Shown here: positions 1-6,315 of the stretch, one piece after another | How positions within the stretch are numbered: position 1 is the first letter of the stretch | Layout: every line of letters begins with the position of its first letter | Source of the DNA: Alphaproteobacteria bacterium | Lineage (GTDB): Bacteria > Pseudomonadota > Alphaproteobacteria > SMXP01 | Reading direction: 5' to 3' | DNA length: 6,741 nt | NCBI GenBank assembly: GCA_004356335.1 | Contig: SMXP01000164.1 | Coordinates: 1 to 6,741 of the forward strand | Position numbers and translations under genes: made by a program | Notes under the pieces: generated by a model | Told to the model about the DNA's origin: nothing | Seen by the model: only the letters and a program-made list of their open reading frames with translations | The model's database searches: none

Positions 1-571
1 GAGATGTATCCGGTTCGGCACCCAAAAGAGAGCCGCGATGGTTGGCCAGCGCTTCAAGATCCAAAACTTGAAAACCGCGCGCCGCCATCCGGCGCAATAA
101 ACGTGTCTTACCCGTACCCGTCAGACCCGACAGACAAATAAAATCAAATTGTGCCGGCAAGTCTTCCAAAGCCGTCACCACATGGCGACGGTAAGATTTG
201 TAACCCCCCTTCAACAAGGTGCACCGCCAACCGATTTGCGACAGCACCGTGGCCAGGGCAGCGGACCGCTGTCCCCCGCGCCAACAATAAATCAACGGAC
301 GAAAATCCGATGGTTGATCTTTCAGCGGACCTTCGAGAGCCTGCGCGATATTGCGCGACACAAGGGCCGCGCCAATCTTGCGCGCCTCGAATGGACTTCC
401 CTGGGTGTAAATCGTGCCGACCTGCGCCCGTTCTTGATCGCTTAGCACCGGGACGTTCAACGCATCGGGCATGTGATCCTCGGCATATTCCGAGGGCGAA
501 CGGACATCGATGACCATCGAATAAGGATCCGTCGACAAATCCTCCGTGTAATGAATTGGGGCGCCGCTCAC
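1..571 (-). CDS. mnmH: tRNA 2-selenouridine synthase, N-terminal part (cut by window edge)
   Basis: MnmH (SelU/YbbB) replaces the sulfur of 2-thiouridine at tRNA wobble position 34 with selenium, using selenophosphate from SelD. The 190 visible codons show an N-terminal rhodanese domain (about residues 15-135) with the diagnostic YCWRGGQRS motif, whose Cys96 matches the family's catalytic cysteine. A P-loop follows, GLTGTGKT at residues 149-156, which opens the C-terminal nucleotide-binding domain. This rhodanese plus P-loop order is specific to MnmH. The family is roughly 350-370 residues long, so about half is missing beyond base 1. I chose the GTG start at 571-569 because the protein aligns naturally from there. 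It lies 8 bases after the bioD stop, and no ATG with a better ribosome-binding site is in frame nearby. Spacing and direction place it third in a bioF-bioD-mnmH operon. The product is highly confident; the exact start is moderate. Confidence 0.93.
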   Translation of the reverse strand, partial: MSGAPIHYTEDLSTDPYSMVIDVRSPSEYAEDHMPDALNVPVLSDQERAQVGTIYTQGSPFEARKIGAALVSRNIAQALEGPLKDQPSDFRPLIYCWRGGQRSAALATVLSQIGWRCTLLKGGYKSYRRHVVTALEDLPAQFDFICLSGLTGTGKTRLLRRMAARGFQVLDLEALANHRGSLLGAEPDTS

Positions 572-579
572 TGTGCTGC

Positions 580-1260
580 TTAACCGTTCAATAACCAGGT
601 CAGGTCGGGCTGATCGCGCCAAGCGTCGATCGGCCGCCGCGCCAGGACCACCAAGGGTGTGCCGCCCAAATGACGTTTAATAGCCGATGCCGTTTGATCG
701 AGCGGTACGGGATTTTCCTGCGACTCGCTGACGACAATGCCGGCGATCGGTATCTCATGATTGTGCAATGTGGTCACCGCCGTCAAACAATGGCTGATTG
801 TACCCAAATAAGAGCCGACAACGACAAGGGCCGGCAGGGCAATTGCGGCAATAAGATCGACACACAATTTCTCCGCCGTAACCGGCGCCATGACGCCCCC
901 CGCGCCCTCCACAAGCACCGCATCCCCCGATTCCGACCGGGCGCCTGCACAAAAGGCGACAAGGCTATCAAACGGAATGTCCTTCCCTTCTCGCCGCGCC
1001 GCCATATCCGGCGCGATCGCCGCGCGGAACCGCCACGGACAAATTTCGGCGATGGTACGTTCCGTTACCTCTACACCCAATGATTCAAGAATGAGCCCCG
1101 CATCACTTTGTTCGGGAGCGCTCTCATCGTAGCCCGACATGACGGGTTTTACGGCGCGCACCGACTTTCCTTGATCGCGCAATTGACGGCACAAAAGGCG
1201 TGTCACATAAGTCTTGCCGATCTCCGTGCCCGACGAGGTAATGAAAAGCCCGTTGCTCAT
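580..1260 (-). CDS. bioD: ATP-dependent dethiobiotin synthetase BioD
   Basis: BioD closes the ureido ring of biotin in the cytoplasm: 7,8-diaminopelargonate + CO2 + ATP gives dethiobiotin + ADP + Pi. The 226-residue length is normal for the family. The P-loop is SSGTEIGKT (residues 9-17, Lys16). VKPV (residues 37-40) carries the second conserved lysine, and VEGAGGVMAPV (from about residue 117, Glu118) is the Mg/diamine-binding signature. The region near residues 174-180 reads GIVVSES. The E. coli enzyme has an adenine-contacting Asn about here, so base recognition may differ (inference from a remembered alignment). The ATG lies 12 bases after the bioF stop, and the mnmH start lies 8 bases after this stop, which argues for co-transcription. 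The ribosome-binding site is weak (AGAG about 8 bases upstream). Confidence 0.95.
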   Translation of the reverse strand: MSNGLFITSSGTEIGKTYVTRLLCRQLRDQGKSVRAVKPVMSGYDESAPEQSDAGLILESLGVEVTERTIAEICPWRFRAAIAPDMAARREGKDIPFDSLVAFCAGARSESGDAVLVEGAGGVMAPVTAEKLCVDLIAAIALPALVVVGSYLGTISHCLTAVTTLHNHEIPIAGIVVSESQENPVPLDQTASAIKRHLGGTPLVVLARRPIDAWRDQPDLTWLLNG

Positions 1261-1272
1261 GGCACAACTCTA

Positions 1273-2463
1273 TCAAGCCGCCGCTTTGGGCAGGATTTCC
1301 GAACGCACAATATGGGCGAGACGACGTATATCGGATTCGCCATGTGCCGACGTGAAAGTAAATCGCAACCGCGCCGTGCCCTCCGGCACGCTAGGCGGTC
1401 GAATGGCCGTGACCAAAAACCCGCGTTCCTCCAGCAAGGCCGACGCATCAAGCGCCCTTTCCGTGTGCCCTAAAATGACCGGCACGATGGGACTTTCGGG
1501 GGCGGGTAATGACACCAATTCGGCAAAAAGCCGCGCATGGGCGAGAGGTTTGTCGCGCCAAGCCCCATCCCGTTCGATGATATCCAGGGCCGCCAGACTT
1601 GCCGCCAGCGCAGACGGCGGCAGACCCGTGGTGTAAATGAGCGTTCGGGCCCGCGTCTTGACGAAATCGACCACAGACCGCGAGGCGCAAAGATAGCCGC
1701 CATAAGATCCCACGGCTTTTGACAGGGTGCCCATCTGCAAGGGCACGTGCACCGGGCCCTCGCTTCGCCGGGCGGCTGCCATGGTCGATCCCCGGCCATC
1801 GCCCATAATGCCGAACCCATGGGCATCGTCGGTCATCAGCCAGGCATCGTATTGTTCGGCCAACGCCGTCAGCGCCTGGAGCGGGGCCAAATCGCCGTCC
1901 ATACTGAACACACCGTCGGTTAAAATGAGCGCGTGCCGGTGACGTGCACGCCTTTCCTCCAACACCTCACGGACATGGTTCATGTCATTATGGCGGTACA
2001 CAACCATCTCGCCGCCGGCCAGCTGCGCGCCGCCATGCAGGCAGGCATGGGCTAACTCATCCACCAGCAGCAAATCTCGACGGCCGGCCAAGGTCGGAAC
2101 GACCCCTAAATTGACCAGATAGCCCGAACCGAACACCACGGCCGCTTCGGTCTCCTTAAACCGGGCCAAGCGGGTTTCGAGTTCTTCATAGAGCGGGTGA
2201 TTGCCCGTGACGTGACGCGACGCGCCAGCCCCCGCACCAAATCGGCTGACCGCAGCAATGGCCGCTTTCTTCACATCCGCGTGCTGGCTCAAATTGAGGT
2301 AATCATTGCAACAAAAAGAAACGAGTTGCCGGCGCCCGCCTTGAGGAGATGCTCGAAAAGCGCGCCCATCCGTAGTGCGTTCGGTGGTCACGAGCCGCCG
2401 GCGCAACGATCTTTGGTCAAGATCTTCCAGTTTTCCACGCGCAAAGTCGTCCAGCGACGACAT
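1273..2463 (-). CDS. bioF: 8-amino-7-oxononanoate synthase BioF
   Basis: BioF is a PLP enzyme of the alpha-oxoamine synthase family. It condenses pimeloyl-ACP (or -CoA) with L-alanine to make 8-amino-7-oxononanoate (KAPA), the first committed step of biotin ring assembly. Family motifs appear in order: FCCNDYLNL (50-58, usually FSSNDYLGL), HVTGNHPLYEELE (84-96), DGVFSMDGDLAPL (183-195), DDAHGFGIMG (212-221, with Asp213 and His215 contacting PLP), GTLSKAVGSYGGY (245-257, Schiff-base Lys249), YTTGLPP (277-283) and RPPSVPEGTARLRFTFTSAH (355-374). The length of 396 is typical. The ATG start is preceded by GGACGG about 6 bases upstream. The gene ends in tandem stops, TGA then TAG. It heads the minus-strand operon and is divergent from bioA across 104 bases. 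Confusion with KBL or serine palmitoyltransferase is possible within the family, but the bio neighbours settle it. Confidence 0.96.
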   Translation of the reverse strand: MSSLDDFARGKLEDLDQRSLRRRLVTTERTTDGRAFRASPQGGRRQLVSFCCNDYLNLSQHADVKKAAIAAVSRFGAGAGASRHVTGNHPLYEELETRLARFKETEAAVVFGSGYLVNLGVVPTLAGRRDLLLVDELAHACLHGGAQLAGGEMVVYRHNDMNHVREVLEERRARHRHALILTDGVFSMDGDLAPLQALTALAEQYDAWLMTDDAHGFGIMGDGRGSTMAAARRSEGPVHVPLQMGTLSKAVGSYGGYLCASRSVVDFVKTRARTLIYTTGLPPSALAASLAALDIIERDGAWRDKPLAHARLFAELVSLPAPESPIVPVILGHTERALDASALLEERGFLVTAIRPPSVPEGTARLRFTFTSAHGESDIRRLAHIVRSEILPKAAA

Positions 2464-2475
2464 ATAGACCGTCCA

Positions 2476-2503
2476 TTGTTGGCGTTGAGGCGCGCACTAT
2501 AGT
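2476..2503 (+). promoter_or_regulatory. Putative sigma70-type promoter for bioA
   Basis: A TTGTTG -35 box (2476-2481) and a TATAGT -10 box (2498-2503) are separated by 16 bases. Each matches the housekeeping consensus well, and the pair points at bioA, 65 bases downstream. It is the best promoter-like pair I can find in the 104-base divergent gap. No transcript data support it. Confidence 0.5.
2496..2503. promoter_or_regulatory. Palindrome ACTATAGT at the bioA -10 box; possible shared -10 or operator
   Basis: ACTATAGT is a perfect 8-base palindrome in the middle of the bioF/bioA gap and contains the proposed bioA -10 box. One base out on each side the symmetry breaks, and it then resumes (GCACTATAGTAC). 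Read on the minus strand, TACTAT (2504 to 2499) could be a -10 box for bioF, but no good -35 lies 16-18 bases upstream of it. A repressor bound here would block both directions. It does not match the BirA operator or the alphaproteobacterial BioR box (TTATCTATAA) as I remember them. Confidence 0.3.
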
Positions 2504-2567
2504 ACAGAAAACGGGAATTCCTAGTCGGCGGGCCCATCCCGCGCCACGGCGTAACGAGCAGCTCATC

Positions 2568-3848
2568 ATGAACGACACCCACGACCCCGACTGGCTACAC
2601 CAAGGTCTCGATCATATTTGGCTGCCCTATGCCCAGATGAAAACAGCCGGTCTGCCTTTGCCTGTGGTCGAAACACGCGGCGCGCGGCTTATCCTTGCCG
2701 ACGGGCGCGAGCTGATCGACGGCTGCGCCAGTTGGTGGACCGCTTGTCACGGCTACAATCACCCCCACATTATCGACGCGATACAGCGACAGGCCGCGCG
2801 CATGCCTCATGTCATGTCGGGTGGCCTGGCAAACGAACCGGCCTACACATTGGCCCATCGATTGGCCGCCCTATTGCCCGGAGACCTCAACCGCGTGTTC
2901 TTCGCTGAATCGGGTTCGGTGAGTGTGGAAATAGCCATGAAGATGGCCCTGCAATATTGGATCAACAAAGGCGAGCAGGGCCGGTCCAAATTTGCTTCTT
3001 TTCAACATGGCTATCATGGCGACACACTGGGTGCCATGTCGGTCTGCGATCCGGAAGAAGGCATGCACCACATGTTCAAAGGGGCGCTGCAGGAGCAGCA
3101 CATCCTGGAAATTCCCGGCGATGAAGAAAGCCGCAAAAATTTAGACGACTTCCTGGCCCACCACAAAAACCAACTCGCTGCGGTCATGGTCGAACCCTTG
3201 GTTCAGGCAGCGGGTGGTTTCAAGTTTCACGACGAAGATACGTTGCGTTTTATCCGCGAAGCGACGCAACGGCATGACGTGCTTTTGATATTCGATGAGA
3301 TCATGACCGGCTTCGGCCGCACGGGAACTCTGTTTGCTTGCCAAGCAGCGGACGTCGTGCCCGATATCATTACTCTTTCGAAAGCGCTGGCGGGGGGTGT
3401 GCTGCCCCTGTCCGCCACGATTCCCTCCGACCGGGTGACCGATGCCTTTTTGTCCGACTCGGACGAAGCGGCGTTCATGCACGGACCCACCTTTATGGGC
3501 AACCCCTTGGCTTGTGCGGCAGCCCATGCCTCGCTCGATCTTTTCGAAACGGAGCCCCGGCTCGAGCAAGTCGCAGCTATCGAGAGCCATCTCAATAAGA
3601 CTTTGTCCAAGGTGCGTGATATTAATAGTGTCGTCGATGTGCGGGTGCGCGGCGCCATCGGGGTCATTCAACTTTCTGAAATAGACGACCTTGATTGGTT
3701 GAAGACACAATTCGTTGACCGCGGCGTTTTTATTCGCCCGCTTGGCGACGTCATTTACCTCACGCCGGCTTTCACGATCGGCGAGGATGAATTGTCGCAG
3801 CTAACGGACGCCGTGATCGACGTTACGCGCGAATGGAGTCGCCGATGA
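2568..3848 (+). CDS. bioA: Adenosylmethionine-8-amino-7-oxononanoate aminotransferase BioA
   Basis: BioA is a class III PLP aminotransferase that converts KAPA to 7,8-diaminopelargonate, using S-adenosylmethionine as amino donor. The 426 residues match the family length. HIWLPYAQM (16-24) carries the tyrosine that in E. coli (Tyr17) marks SAM-using BioA. DGCASWWTACHGYNHP (51-66) carries the substrate-site tryptophans. Further motifs are GSVSVEIAMKMALQYW (116-131), HGYHGDTLGAMSVCDP (147-162, Tyr149 stacking on PLP), IFDEIMTGFGRTG (241-253, Asp243), LSKALAGG (270-277, Schiff-base Lys272), HGPTFMGNPLACAAA (305-319) and IRP (389-391, Arg390 probably binding the KAPA carboxylate). A weak ACGAG ribosome-binding site ends 9 bases before the ATG. 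The gene is divergent from bioFD, and its stop overlaps the next start (ATGA), which implies translational coupling. All key residues are present. Confidence 0.97.
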   Translation: MNDTHDPDWLHQGLDHIWLPYAQMKTAGLPLPVVETRGARLILADGRELIDGCASWWTACHGYNHPHIIDAIQRQAARMPHVMSGGLANEPAYTLAHRLAALLPGDLNRVFFAESGSVSVEIAMKMALQYWINKGEQGRSKFASFQHGYHGDTLGAMSVCDPEEGMHHMFKGALQEQHILEIPGDEESRKNLDDFLAHHKNQLAAVMVEPLVQAAGGFKFHDEDTLRFIREATQRHDVLLIFDEIMTGFGRTGTLFACQAADVVPDIITLSKALAGGVLPLSATIPSDRVTDAFLSDSDEAAFMHGPTFMGNPLACAAAHASLDLFETEPRLEQVAAIESHLNKTLSKVRDINSVVDVRVRGAIGVIQLSEIDDLDWLKTQFVDRGVFIRPLGDVIYLTPAFTIGEDELSQLTDAVIDVTREWSRR

Positions 3849-4495
3849 CATTATGCTTTGATCTTTTCTGGTCGTTTCGCAGTCCCTATTGCTATCTGGT
3901 CACACCGCGCATCGTCGAACTCGAAAAAGATTACGACGTAACGGTTCGCGTGCGGCCGGTTTATCCGATCGCCATTCGCATCGAGAATTTCTTTAAGAAC
4001 ATCAATCCACTCATGCCGTCCTATATGTTGCGGGACATAGAGCGCGTGGCCGAACGGCTCGGCTTGCCCTATCAATGGCCCGATCCGGACCCTGTGGTCA
4101 TGGATATCACCACCGGCGAGGTGCCCGAGGTGCAACCCTATATTCACCGATTGACCAGACTGGGCGTTGCCGCGGTCGAAGCGGGCCACGGGCTGCCCTT
4201 CATTCATCAAGTGAGCGGCGTCATTTGGGGCGGTACCGGGAAATGGCATGACGGCGATCGTCTGGCCCAAGCCGCCGCCCGCGCCGGTGCCGACTTGGCC
4301 CAACTCGACTCTGCCATCGCCGCCGGCCCGCAACAATACGATGAAATCATTTTGCAAAATCAAGAAGCCCAAAGAGACGGCGGTCATTGGGGTGTGCCGC
4401 TTATGGTCTTTGAGGGGGAACCCTTCTTCGGCCAAGACCGTTTTGATCTGCTCAAATGGCGCCTGGAACAACACGGACTGACACGCCGCAGCTAG
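3845..4495 (+). CDS. DsbA-family / 2-hydroxychromene-2-carboxylate isomerase-like protein
   Basis: This is a 216-residue soluble thioredoxin-fold protein of the HCCA isomerase/kappa-class glutathione transferase group. The N-terminus, with FDLFWSFRSPYCYL (5-18), matches the family's D-x-SP-Y-YL pattern. Ser13 sits where the glutathione-activating serine does, and there is no CxxC, so it is not a disulfide oxidoreductase. MLRDIERVAERLGLPYQWPD (61-80) resembles the helical-insert signature. GVPLMVFEGEPFFGQDRFDLL (from residue 183) is the characteristic C-terminal cis-Pro loop and GQDR strand. I use the ATG overlapping the bioA stop; an ATG 12 bases upstream, inside bioA, would add MESP. There is no signal peptide or membrane segment. 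Characterised members isomerise aromatic side-chain products in naphthalene breakdown, but no such genes are nearby, so the substrate is unknown. Coupling to bioA is the main clue to its role. Confidence 0.85.
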   Translation: MTLCFDLFWSFRSPYCYLVTPRIVELEKDYDVTVRVRPVYPIAIRIENFFKNINPLMPSYMLRDIERVAERLGLPYQWPDPDPVVMDITTGEVPEVQPYIHRLTRLGVAAVEAGHGLPFIHQVSGVIWGGTGKWHDGDRLAQAAARAGADLAQLDSAIAAGPQQYDEIILQNQEAQRDGGHWGVPLMVFEGEPFFGQDRFDLLKWRLEQHGLTRRS

Positions 4496-4533
4496 AGCAC
4501 GTTGACAAAAGATGGCATCCCTAACGTGCTCTA
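4493..4533. repeat. Hairpin 1 of the composite repeat
   Basis: A perfect 11-base inverted repeat, TAGAGCACGTT (4493-4503) and AACGTGCTCTA (4523-4533), flanks a 19-base loop. The first three bases, TAG, are the stop codon of the isomerase-like gene. On the plus strand the stem is followed by a broken T-rich tract (4535-4545), so it could act as a weak intrinsic terminator or as an mRNA 3' end stabiliser. Confidence 0.8.
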
Positions 4534-4548
4534 AGTCTTTATTTTGTC

Positions 4549-4591
4549 GCGCATTCGGACGGAAAACCGGGTCCACTTTTCCTGAATGCGC
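4549..4591. repeat. Hairpin 2 of the composite repeat
   Basis: The outer stem is GCGCATTC (4549-4556) with GAATGCGC (4584-4591). The inner stem is GGAAAA (4561-4566) with TTTTCC (4577-4582). Between the stems, GGAC on the left faces a single T on the right, and a 10-base loop closes the top. GGAC (4557-4560) could pair instead with GTCC (4571-4574), giving an alternative fold. No T tract follows on the plus strand, so a terminator role is unlikely. Confidence 0.75.
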
Positions 4592-4626
4592 TCTAGGCAC
4601 CCAATCAAGCGCTTCACGAGATCGAA

Positions 4627-6315
4627 ATGGCGGCGACACGCAATTTTAGCAAGCTCAGCCAAAACCGTTATGACCTACTGATCATCGGGGGCGGCATTAC
4701 CGGGGCGTGTATCGCGCGCGATGCGGCACAGCGAGGATTGACCGTGGCGCTCGTTGAAGCCAAGGATTTTTGCCACGCCACAAGTGCCGCAACCACAAAG
4801 CTGGTTCATGGCGGATTGCGTTACTTGGAAAATTTCGAGTTTGGCCTGGTTCGCGAATCGCTCCGTGAACGGCGCGCGTGGCAAACCATCGCCCCGCATA
4901 TGGTCAAACCGTTGCCTTTTATTGTGCCAACCTATGGGCATGGCCGGCGCGGCCGATTGCGTCTGGATATCGGGCTTACGCTTTATGACATTTTATCCTT
5001 CGACCGCAATCGATTGGACGATCCCAATCAACACCTGCCGGGCCACCGGGATTTGAGCACCGAAGACGTGCTCAAATTGGCGCCGGGGCTCAAGCGGGAA
5101 AGATTGACCGGCGGCATGATCTATTACGATTGTCAAATGTATGCCCCCGAACGTATCGGCCTCGAATGCCTGCTGGATGCCCATGCAAAAGGCGCACACG
5201 TGGTGAATTATGCCAAAGTGATCAAAATCCATCGCCACGGCAAACAAGTAACCGGCGCACGGGTCAAAGACGAATTGGCCGGTGACCAAATCGACGTGAC
5301 GGCGACCGTGACCGTGAATGCCGCGGGTCCGTGGGCCGACGAGCTGGCCGCCCAAGCGGAAGGTGGTCCGTCTTGCGTACGTCTGATCCGATCAAAAGGC
5401 ATTCACTTGATCACCTGGCCCATCATGCACCGTCATGCACTGACCATTTTCGCTGAGCACAGCCATGTTTTCATTCTGCCGTGGCGCGGCCATTCGATTA
5501 TCGGCACGACCGATACGATATTTGACGGCGATCCCAATCAGGTGCACGCAACCGAGGAAGACATCCATGCCCTTCTCACGCTGGTAAACGAAACCTATCC
5601 CGGCGCGAGACTTCGCCGGTCCCACGTTCTTCATACTTATGCCGGTCTTAGACCCTTGGTCGACAACAGCGGCGGCGGCCCGCACAGCACGGATTCCTAC
5701 AGGGCAAGCCGCAAGTCGGAGATTTGCGATCACCAACGTCAAAGCGGCCTTGAAAATTTCGTGTCCGCGGTCGGTGGAAAGTGGACAACGTCACGCCGCA
5801 CTGCCGAAAAAGTCGTCGATCTTATCTTGCGCAAATTAAAGCGAAACCAGGTCCCTTGCCGCACTCATGAAACGCCCCTTCCCGGCGGCGAGACCGGACG
5901 GTTTTCAATCTATCTCGATGAAGCGATCCGCCTTCACGCTCATCTGCCCGCGGCGATTGTGACCCACCTTGCCCGGACATATGGCAGCCGGCTGGATCGG
6001 GTGATCGATCAAAGCGCTCAAGACGTTGAAATGGTGTCGCCCCATCTTCTCGATTTGACGGCGCAAGTGTCCTATGCGGTGCGCGAGGAAATGGCGGTAA
6101 CCCTTGAAGATGTTATTTATCGCCGAACCGGTCTGGGTACATTGTGTCATCCTGGTGTGGCAGCACTTGACAAAGCGGCCCGCCTTATGGCGCCGGAGCT
6201 TGGCTGGGATGACGGCGAAATCGCCAGGCAAATCAAAAACGTTCAATCGCGATTGACCGTCGCGCACGCAGTGGAACCCCAGCAATCCCTCGCACGCGAC
6301 ACGATCACCTCATGA
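4627..6315 (+). CDS. glpD: FAD-dependent glycerol-3-phosphate dehydrogenase (aerobic type)
   Basis: GlpD oxidises sn-glycerol-3-phosphate to dihydroxyacetone phosphate and passes the electrons through FAD to the quinone pool at the inner membrane. The Rossmann FAD motif is IIGGGITG (19-26), with Glu44 ending the second strand. ATSAATTKLVHGGLRYLENF (51-70) is the hallmark GlpD signature. Also visible are VNAAGPWADEL (230-240), IIGTTDTIFDGDP (291-303), YAGLRPLVD (338-346, with the substrate-binding arginine at 342) and VGGKWTTSR (382-390). A C-terminal helical domain includes EEMAVTLEDVIYRRTGLG (487-504). The length of 562 is slightly above E. coli (501). An ACGAG ribosome-binding site lies 6 bases before the ATG. 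The stop overlaps the lipid-kinase start (ATGA). No GlpR-type operator is evident upstream, where most of the gap is repeat. No frameshift or missing motif is seen. Confidence 0.95.
   Translation: MAATRNFSKLSQNRYDLLIIGGGITGACIARDAAQRGLTVALVEAKDFCHATSAATTKLVHGGLRYLENFEFGLVRESLRERRAWQTIAPHMVKPLPFIVPTYGHGRRGRLRLDIGLTLYDILSFDRNRLDDPNQHLPGHRDLSTEDVLKLAPGLKRERLTGGMIYYDCQMYAPERIGLECLLDAHAKGAHVVNYAKVIKIHRHGKQVTGARVKDELAGDQIDVTATVTVNAAGPWADELAAQAEGGPSCVRLIRSKGIHLITWPIMHRHALTIFAEHSHVFILPWRGHSIIGTTDTIFDGDPNQVHATEEDIHALLTLVNETYPGARLRRSHVLHTYAGLRPLVDNSGGGPHSTDSYRASRKSEICDHQRQSGLENFVSAVGGKWTTSRRTAEKVVDLILRKLKRNQVPCRTHETPLPGGETGRFSIYLDEAIRLHAHLPAAIVTHLARTYGSRLDRVIDQSAQDVEMVSPHLLDLTAQVSYAVREEMAVTLEDVIYRRTGLGTLCHPGVAALDKAARLMAPELGWDDGEIARQIKNVQSRLTVAHAVEPQQSLARDTITS

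Larger units (their letters stand above)
4492..4596. repeat. Composite palindromic repeat with two hairpins
   Basis: A 105-base element is bounded by CTAGAGC (4492-4498) and its inverse GCTCTAG (4590-4596). It holds two separate hairpins, at 4493-4533 and 4549-4591, joined by a T-rich linker (AAGTCTTTATTTTGTC). The motif GCGCATTCGGACGGAAAACC and its partner ending in GAATGCGCTCTAG resemble an intergenic repeat I remember from many alphaproteobacterial genomes; this recall is unverified. Only one copy is in the window. It fills most of the 131-base gap between the isomerase-like gene and glpD, and its left end overlaps the upstream stop codon. Confidence 0.75.

Noticed and set aside
149..513. 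Plus-strand open frames opposite mnmH
   Set aside because: The minus strand encodes clear rhodanese motifs through the whole region; the plus-strand translations are low-information and mutually overlapping.
2463..2468. TCTATA on the minus strand at the bioF start, a possible half of a BioR box
   Set aside because: Only the central six of ten bases match TTATCTATAA, with no match in the flanks, and it overlaps the start codon. This is compatible with chance.
3141..3710. A 189-codon minus-strand open frame inside bioA
   Set aside because: It is a shadow of bioA, which is intact with all catalytic residues; the antisense translation has no domain signature.
4502..4507. Perfect TTGACA, a possible -35 box for glpD
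   Set aside because: It lies in the loop and stem edge of hairpin 1. The six bases at 16-18 spacing (around 4524-4531) do not resemble a -10 box.
4492..4596. CRISPR repeat, IS end or attachment site
   Set aside because: It is a single copy with no spacers, no transposase or integrase nearby, and no flanking target duplication that I can see. The paired stems fit an intergenic palindromic repeat better.
3851..4639. A 262-codon open frame on the minus strand opposite the isomerase-like gene and the repeat
   Set aside because: It runs antisense to a well-supported gene, shows no recognisable motif, and its openness is explained by the codon bias of the sense strand.
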